A DNA stretch of 64,000 bases from CAYPTB01 sp964413535 (lineage in GTDB: Bacteria; Planctomycetota; UBA1135; GCA-002686595), in the NCBI GenBank assembly GCA_964413535.1, contig CAYPTB010000055.1, positions 62,001 to 126,000 of the forward strand, written 5' to 3'. Position 1 is the stretch's first letter. Each line of letters starts with the position of its first letter. Shown in pieces: positions 60,067-64,000 of the stretch. The position numbers were made by a program, and so were the translations under genes. Below the pieces are notes generated by a model, which worked only from the letters and a program-made list of their open reading frames with translations, did not search any database and was not told the DNA's origin.

Positions 60067-61659
60067 ATGAACAGCAGTTTGATCGAACGCATCACCCGTC
60101 TCCTCGCCTTCATGCTTCGCCATCAACCGGAGCAGTTCGACCTCGAGGTCGACGCCTTCGGTTTCGCGGAGGTGGACGACGTGCTCGACGCCCTTTCGGA
60201 TCGCGTCGACGAGGACATCATGATCGAGGACTTGCGGCAGGCGATCGAGTCCGGCGATCGACCGCGCTACGAGATCCAGGGCGACCGCATCCGCGCGCTC
60301 TACGGACATTCGATCGCAGTCGAGCCGGGGGAGCCGAGCAAGCCTCCGGAGATGCTCTACGCGGCTCTGCCCAAACGGGACGCGGATCGGGCGAAGAGCT
60401 TTGGCATGCGCGGCGGACGCCGACGCTTCTTGCACCTCGCGCTCTCGGCCGAGGACGCGATGGAGACGGGGCGACGTGCCGCCCGCGAGTACAACGTGAT
60501 CACGATTCGGGCGCTCGACGCCTGGGAAGAAGGGATCAACTTCTACGACCGCAAGTCGCTGTTCCTCGCCGAGGAGATTCCGACCCATCTCCTCCAGGTG
60601 GGGCCGGTCCACACCGACGGCGCGCCGGACGAGGAGAGGGAACGCCCGCAAGGCCGCGACCGCGGTCGTCCGCGTCGGCGCGAGGGTGAAACGGATCGCG
60701 CGGCACCGCCCGAGCGCCAGGCGCGCCGTCCTTTCGAGGAGTCGGAGTCGGACGAGTCGGAGTCGGACGAGTCGGAACCCGAAGTGCGCGACGAACCCGG
60801 ACTCGACCGCGCCGATGTCACCCGCGAGAGCTCTCCGCGCGAGGGCGAAGGCGCCGACCGCCCGCGCCGCAGGCGTCGCGGACGTCGCGGCGGCCGCGGC
60901 GAACGCCGCGAAGCGCAACCCGAACGAAGCAGCCCACCGGGCGACCGAGGCGAACGGGTCTTGGATCGCGGGGATCGTCCCCTGCAGCGCGGCGATTCCT
61001 CCCTCGGCCGCAGCGACCGTCCTCCCCAGCGCGGCGACCGTCCGGAGCGCGGACGCACCTTCGAGCGCGGCGACCGGCCCTCGGACCGCGCCCCCTCCTG
61101 GCAACGGAGCTCCGCTTTCTCGGAGCGCGGCGAACCCGGGTCGCAACGCCGCAGCGAGGGTGTCCTGGGCGGCGGGGAACGCGGAGAGGAGCGCCGGCGC
61201 GACGCTCGTCCCGTGCGCGAGGGCGAGCGGTTCGGAGCGCGCCCGGAGCGCGAGGAGCGCGGTGCGGGGGAGCGGCGCGAGGAAGCGCGCGCCCCGCGGG
61301 GACGGGACTTCGCCACGGAACGCGGCGAGGAGGAGAGGTCCGAGCGCGACCGCAAGGCAAGTTTCGAGGGACGAGGAAGTCAACCGGAACGCCGCCCCGA
61401 CCGCCACTCCGAGAGCGGCGACGTACCGGCAGTTCCCTCCTTCAGGACCCCGCCCACCCCCGCGCGCATGCAACGTGAGGAGGCGAAGAAGCCGGCGGTC
61501 GACGCCGGCTTCGGGATGGGGATCTTCGAAGACGTCGCTCCGAAGCCTTCAGAGCGTCCGGAAGTGCGCGAGGAACGACGGCCGACGCCCCAGCCGAAAC
61601 GCGAGAAGCCGGCGCCGCCCGACGACGACTCACCGTCCTCCTTCGGCGCCGGAGTCTAG
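60067..61659 (+). CDS. kptA: Tpt1/KptA RNA 2'-phosphotransferase with long low-complexity tail
   Basis: 530 residues from ATG 60067. Residues 1-182 match Tpt1/KptA, which removes a splice-junction-type 2'-phosphate from RNA using NAD+. ITRLLAFMLRHQPEQFDLEV has Arg18-His19, DRIRALYGHSI has Arg76 and the GHS triplet, and RRRFLHLAL with YDRKSLFLAEEIP closes the fold. The usual LYHGT is LYAAL here (97-101), a notable change. Residues about 185-530 are an Arg/Gly/Glu/Asp-rich tail with repeated RGDRP, ERGDRP and ERGE units and a Pro-rich end. Such a tail suggests RNA or protein scaffolding. No standard KptA has it (usual length about 180-200). It lies 194 nt after the membrane gene. Confidence 0.88.
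   Translation: MNSSLIERITRLLAFMLRHQPEQFDLEVDAFGFAEVDDVLDALSDRVDEDIMIEDLRQAIESGDRPRYEIQGDRIRALYGHSIAVEPGEPSKPPEMLYAALPKRDADRAKSFGMRGGRRRFLHLALSAEDAMETGRRAAREYNVITIRALDAWEEGINFYDRKSLFLAEEIPTHLLQVGPVHTDGAPDEERERPQGRDRGRPRRREGETDRAAPPERQARRPFEESESDESESDESEPEVRDEPGLDRADVTRESSPREGEGADRPRRRRRGRRGGRGERREAQPERSSPPGDRGERVLDRGDRPLQRGDSSLGRSDRPPQRGDRPERGRTFERGDRPSDRAPSWQRSSAFSERGEPGSQRRSEGVLGGGERGEERRRDARPVREGERFGARPEREERGAGERREEARAPRGRDFATERGEEERSERDRKASFEGRGSQPERRPDRHSESGDVPAVPSFRTPPTPARMQREEAKKPAVDAGFGMGIFEDVAPKPSERPEVREERRPTPQPKREKPAPPDDDSPSSFGAGV
60940..61088 (+). repeat. Degenerate RGD/ERGDRP-coding repeats in the kptA tail
   Basis: Units such as GDRGER, DRGDRPLQ, RGDSSLG, RSDRPPQ, RGDRPERG and ERGDRPSDR follow one another with imperfect spacing. 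The underlying DNA repeats CGCGGCGAC-type units, so the tail may have grown by slippage. Confidence 0.7.
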
Positions 61660-61783
61660 TGTCCCGAACCGTAACTCCGCATGTGGGAGTGTGCAGAGCC
61701 AGGCATGCTCGCGTCTCGGGCAAGGTCCCGGGCAATGTGCGCCGACGCCCGGCAGGCGAAGTCGCACCCATCGCCAAGTCAGC

Positions 61784-62722
61784 GTGAAGTCGCTCCCCAT
61801 TCTCGACGAACTCCCCGCGGGCTACTTCGTCGAGGAGAGCCCGCGCGGAATGCTCGCGTTGTCCGCCGAGGTCGCGCAGGCCATGCATGCCGTCGGCTTC
61901 GGTCCGGAGGGGGACGGACCTCTCCAGATCTCGGATCTTTCGGGTCGGCGACCGCTCATGCAGATGGAGGTCGGCGGTGAGCGTTTCGTCGTTCGTCGTT
62001 ACACCCGCGGAGGCCTCGTCCGTTGGTTCTTCCCGCGCATCTCGCTCGATGCCGCGCGACCGTTCCGCGAGCTCGTCCTCGCGGACGCGCTGTCGAAGAG
62101 CGGCGTGCGGACGCCGGCCGTCGTCGCTGCACGGGCCCAGCGCCTCGGGAAGGATCGCGCCATCGCGGGACTGGTCGTCGGTTTCAGGCTCGATCTCGTC
62201 ATGCGCCGTGTGGACAACACGGTCGACATGGCGGAAGTCCTCGAGGCGATTCGGCAGGGAACGGTGAAACCCACGGCTCGGGTGCTGCTCTTGCGCGCCG
62301 CAGGCGCGTTGATCCGCGACTTGCATCGCGTGGGCTTCCTGCACGCGGACCTGACGCCGCGGAACCTGCTCGTGCGGGGAGAGGCGCTCCACAACGCGAT
62401 CCCCGAGCCATGGATCATCGACCTGGACTCGTCGGTCTTCGTAGCCGACCTGACCGACGGCGAGCGGCGCAAGAATCTGCGTCGACTGTACCGCGCCGTC
62501 GAGCGCAGGGAGAAACGCGGCCGGCGCTTCCTGTCGCGCGCCGACTACGCGCACTTCCTGCGCGGGTACGATCCCGAGGGGCGGCTCTGGAAGGACGACT
62601 GGCGCGCCGTCTCCTCCGGTCACGTCTTGACGCTGCCCCTGCACTGGCTCGGTTGGATGCTCGAGAGGCTCTTCGGCGGCGGGGCCGAGACGCGCGACGG
62701 CCGCGCGTTCGTTCGCTCGTAG
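61784..62722 (+). CDS. WaaP/KdkA-like lipopolysaccharide core kinase
   Basis: 312 residues from GTG 61784. Protein-kinase-like fold of the Kdo/lipid A core kinases. The N-terminal lobe has GERFVVRRYTRGGLVRWF, with RELVLADAL as a helix. The catalytic loop HADLTPRNLLV (187-197) and the metal-binding IIDLDSSVF (211-219) are clear. YRAVERREKRGRRFLSRADYAHFL is the usual C-terminal helix of this group. Predicted to phosphorylate Kdo or core sugar, strengthening an LPS-type outer membrane. It is convergent with the cytochrome-b-like gene after 1 nt and 124 nt downstream of kptA. Confidence 0.83.
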   Translation: MKSLPILDELPAGYFVEESPRGMLALSAEVAQAMHAVGFGPEGDGPLQISDLSGRRPLMQMEVGGERFVVRRYTRGGLVRWFFPRISLDAARPFRELVLADALSKSGVRTPAVVAARAQRLGKDRAIAGLVVGFRLDLVMRRVDNTVDMAEVLEAIRQGTVKPTARVLLLRAAGALIRDLHRVGFLHADLTPRNLLVRGEALHNAIPEPWIIDLDSSVFVADLTDGERRKNLRRLYRAVERREKRGRRFLSRADYAHFLRGYDPEGRLWKDDWRAVSSGHVLTLPLHWLGWMLERLFGGGAETRDGRAFVRS

Positions 62723-62723
62723 C

Positions 62724-63161
62724 TCAGCTATCCAGCGCAGCGCCGACGGGTCGAGGCGAGACCTGGTGCACCACGTACGCTGCGATCCATGCGAGGGACG
62801 TTCCGACGTGCGTCCAGGTCCATATCGCTCGGAAGCCGTCCTCGATTGCGACCTGTAGCAGGTAGCCCGATGCGATCATTGGGACGACGAGCGCGAAGAG
62901 CACGAGGCCGGTCTTGCGGCGGTGTGCATATCCGCTGCGAACGCGAGCCCATACGTGTCTGCGCCACAGGAGGCCGCAGCCGAAGACGAGGAGCGGCGCC
63001 GCGACCACGTGTCCCGCGTGCACGAGCGGCTCGAGCGGATGGTTGACGAGCGCGAACGGATCATCGGGCTCGAGCAAGTAGAGCATCCAGGCATAAACGA
63101 GGCCGGTGCCCCCGACGAGGAGGTTCGCTGCGTGGTTGAGCCATGCCTCGCCGCGGGTCAC
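62724..63161 (-). CDS. Four-helix membrane protein, cytochrome-b-like
   Basis: 145 residues from GTG 63161, overlapping the FMN-binding gene stop by 4 nt (GTGA). Four hydrophobic helices hold paired histidines: WLNHAANLL in helix 1, VNHPLEPLVHAGHVVAAPLL in helix 2 and WTWTHVGTSLAWIAAYVVHQ in helix 4. The His spacing suggests heme b binding as in DUF4405/b561-type proteins. The conserved tryptophans fit. Together with the FMN-binding protein it looks like an electron-transfer pair in or at the inner membrane. The heme assignment is inference; there is no heme experiment. Confidence 0.65.
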   Translation of the reverse strand: MTRGEAWLNHAANLLVGGTGLVYAWMLYLLEPDDPFALVNHPLEPLVHAGHVVAAPLLVFGCGLLWRRHVWARVRSGYAHRRKTGLVLFALVVPMIASGYLLQVAIEDGFRAIWTWTHVGTSLAWIAAYVVHQVSPRPVGAALDS

Positions 63162-63715
63162 GGAGCTCCGGTCGCCTCCGGGTCCTCCAGCTGGACGCGG
63201 TCGTGGACGACCGCGTGCAGGGCGAGCATCCGGCGAACGGCACGGGTCGTGGCGCGAGCTGTGAGCGTGGCGCCTGCAACCCCTCGTACGTCGCCCTTGA
63301 GGCGCAGCTCCGCATTCAATTCTCGACCGAGGAACTGGGCGTACCAGGCAGCGGCGGGGATGTACTCGCGCGGCTCGGCGAAGGCGAGCAGCTCGAGGCG
63401 CGAGATGCGATCCCGCGCGTCCACCGCCAGCATGAGCGCCTCGCCCTTCGTGCGGACCTTGTGCGTGTCGAAGTAGGCGTGGCCGATCACTCGATTGCCC
63501 TTGCGCGCAGTGTAGACGTAGACGATGCCCGTCTCGACCTCGAACCCGGCGAGGTCGTCGACCTGCTTCCTCTGGTCCTTGGTGAGGTAGATCGTCCGGC
63601 GTTCGACGGCGCATTCGGGAAAGGCGAGCTCCAGCGCCTCGTCCGCCGTGAGGGACGCGTTTGCTTCGATCGCCGGGGCGAGGAAGAGACCGAGGACGAG
63701 AGCGAGGCTCTGCAC
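63158..63715 (-). CDS. Secreted FMN-binding domain protein (RnfG/NqrC-like)
   Basis: 185 residues from ATG 63715 with a signal peptide (LALVLGLFLAPAIEANA). The FMN-attachment motif is VAGATLTARATTRAVRRM (about 146-163), close to SGATxT of NqrC/RnfG, whose Thr is covalently flavinylated. The first 100 residues form the usual alpha/beta part (TGIVYVYTARKGNRVIGHAYF). It would carry electrons in the periplasm, fed by the overlapping cytochrome-b-like gene. ApbE, the flavin transferase, is not in the window. Confidence 0.88.
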   Translation of the reverse strand: MQSLALVLGLFLAPAIEANASLTADEALELAFPECAVERRTIYLTKDQRKQVDDLAGFEVETGIVYVYTARKGNRVIGHAYFDTHKVRTKGEALMLAVDARDRISRLELLAFAEPREYIPAAAWYAQFLGRELNAELRLKGDVRGVAGATLTARATTRAVRRMLALHAVVHDRVQLEDPEATGAP

Positions 63716-63725
63716 GGGCGGGCTC

Positions 63726-64000
63726 CTAGAAGACGTATCCGCCGGAGAGGTTGAACTGATTCTCGCCGCCGTTCGCGTCCGTGTCGTAGTTCTGGAAGTC
63801 GGCCTTGAAGACGATGTTCGGGATCGGCGACCACGCGATCCCCAAGGTGTTGACGCGCACGTCGCGGCTGCCGTCGGCGATGAACGGCGCGGGCACGCCC
63901 TTCTGCAGGTCGTACACCTCGTAACGCACGAAGGGCGTCAGGCTCTGCTCACATTCGAAGGTCGACAGCACGTCGTAGCCGAGCTCCAGGTACCCGCCCT
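63726..64000 (-). CDS. Outer-membrane beta-barrel porin, C-terminal part (gene continues past window)
   Basis: Stop at 63726; the gene begins beyond 64000. About 91 codons are visible: a strand segment GYLELGYDVLSTFECEQSLT, then VNTLGIAWSPIPNIVFKADFQNYDTD and NQFNLSGGYVF. Alternating hydrophobic residues, the amphipathic strand IVFKADFQNY and the terminal Phe (the recognition signal for barrel assembly) are typical of porins. It lies 10 nt before the FMN-binding protein on the same strand and probably belongs to that module. The specific family cannot be determined from this fragment. Confidence 0.75.
   Translation of the reverse strand, partial: GGYLELGYDVLSTFECEQSLTPFVRYEVYDLQKGVPAPFIADGSRDVRVNTLGIAWSPIPNIVFKADFQNYDTDANGGENQFNLSGGYVF

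Noticed and set aside
1..64000. A connected archaeal-type RNA/DNA island (Topo VI, Pus10, Tpt1)
   Set aside because: The three genes are 40-60 kb apart among ordinary bacterial genes with similar base composition, so a single transferred island is not supported; each is treated separately.

Overview
The window is very GC-rich bacterial DNA with densely packed genes and many start/stop overlaps (ATGA, GTGA, TGATG). It most likely comes from a member of the Planctomycetota. The pointers are futalosine-route menaquinone genes (mqnA, mqnC, mqnE), many secreted beta-propeller and alkaline-phosphatase-fold lipoproteins, a long secreted propeller whose C-terminal region resembles one I associate with planctomycetes, and a bacterial topoisomerase VI. 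Lgt, a WaaP-type lipid A kinase and a C-terminal-Phe beta-barrel fragment indicate an outer membrane. The phylum is an inference; no rRNA or tRNA gene was found.

Layout. 1-3.1 kb: topoisomerase VI operon (top6B, a small membrane protein, top6A cut by the window edge), read leftward. 3.5-15.1 kb: a rightward array of five tandem paralogous GT-C membrane glycosyltransferases followed by a membrane-anchored SGNH-like protein. 15.1-20.3 kb: zinc-ribbon protein, mqnA, an rRNA methyltransferase/pseudouridine synthase pair, and two lipoproteins. 20.4-27.7 kb: a nitrilase remnant, a giant DUF2339 membrane protein, and a leftward TMTC-like/mqnC/mqnE operon. 27.8-35.8 kb: glyS, a 921-residue propeller, a VOC-zinc-ribbon fusion, a DUF3332 lipoprotein and htpG. 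35.8-41.9 kb: leftward lgt, an RNase HII-like gene, a UDP-galactopyranose-mutase-like flavoprotein, GT2 and a BNR lipoprotein. 42.1-46.2 kb: a Pus10-type tRNA pseudouridine synthase, a FabZ-like hotdog protein, a MATE exporter and a regulatory-like surface protein. 46.3-49.0 kb: a membrane phosphodiesterase-like protein and rhodanese. 49.0-58.8 kb: a leftward four-gene operon of three tandem propeller-PHP paralogues and a sulfatase-fold lipoprotein. 59.0-64 kb: a membrane protein, a Tpt1/KptA 2'-phosphotransferase with a long low-complexity tail, a WaaP/KdkA-like kinase, and a leftward porin/FMN-binding/cytochrome-b-like module.

Two themes stand out. One is local paralogue expansion: five GT-C proteins and three propeller-PHP proteins, each in a single transcription unit. 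The other is RNA/DNA enzymes more typical of archaea and eukaryotes: Topo VI, Pus10, and a Tpt1 with an RG/ERGD-rich tail. The surface-glycan genes (GT-C array, UGM-like, GT2, WaaP-like, Lgt) suggest elaborate envelope decoration, but no pathway can be assigned from sequence alone. No CRISPR array, insertion sequence, tRNA or integrase was recognised.
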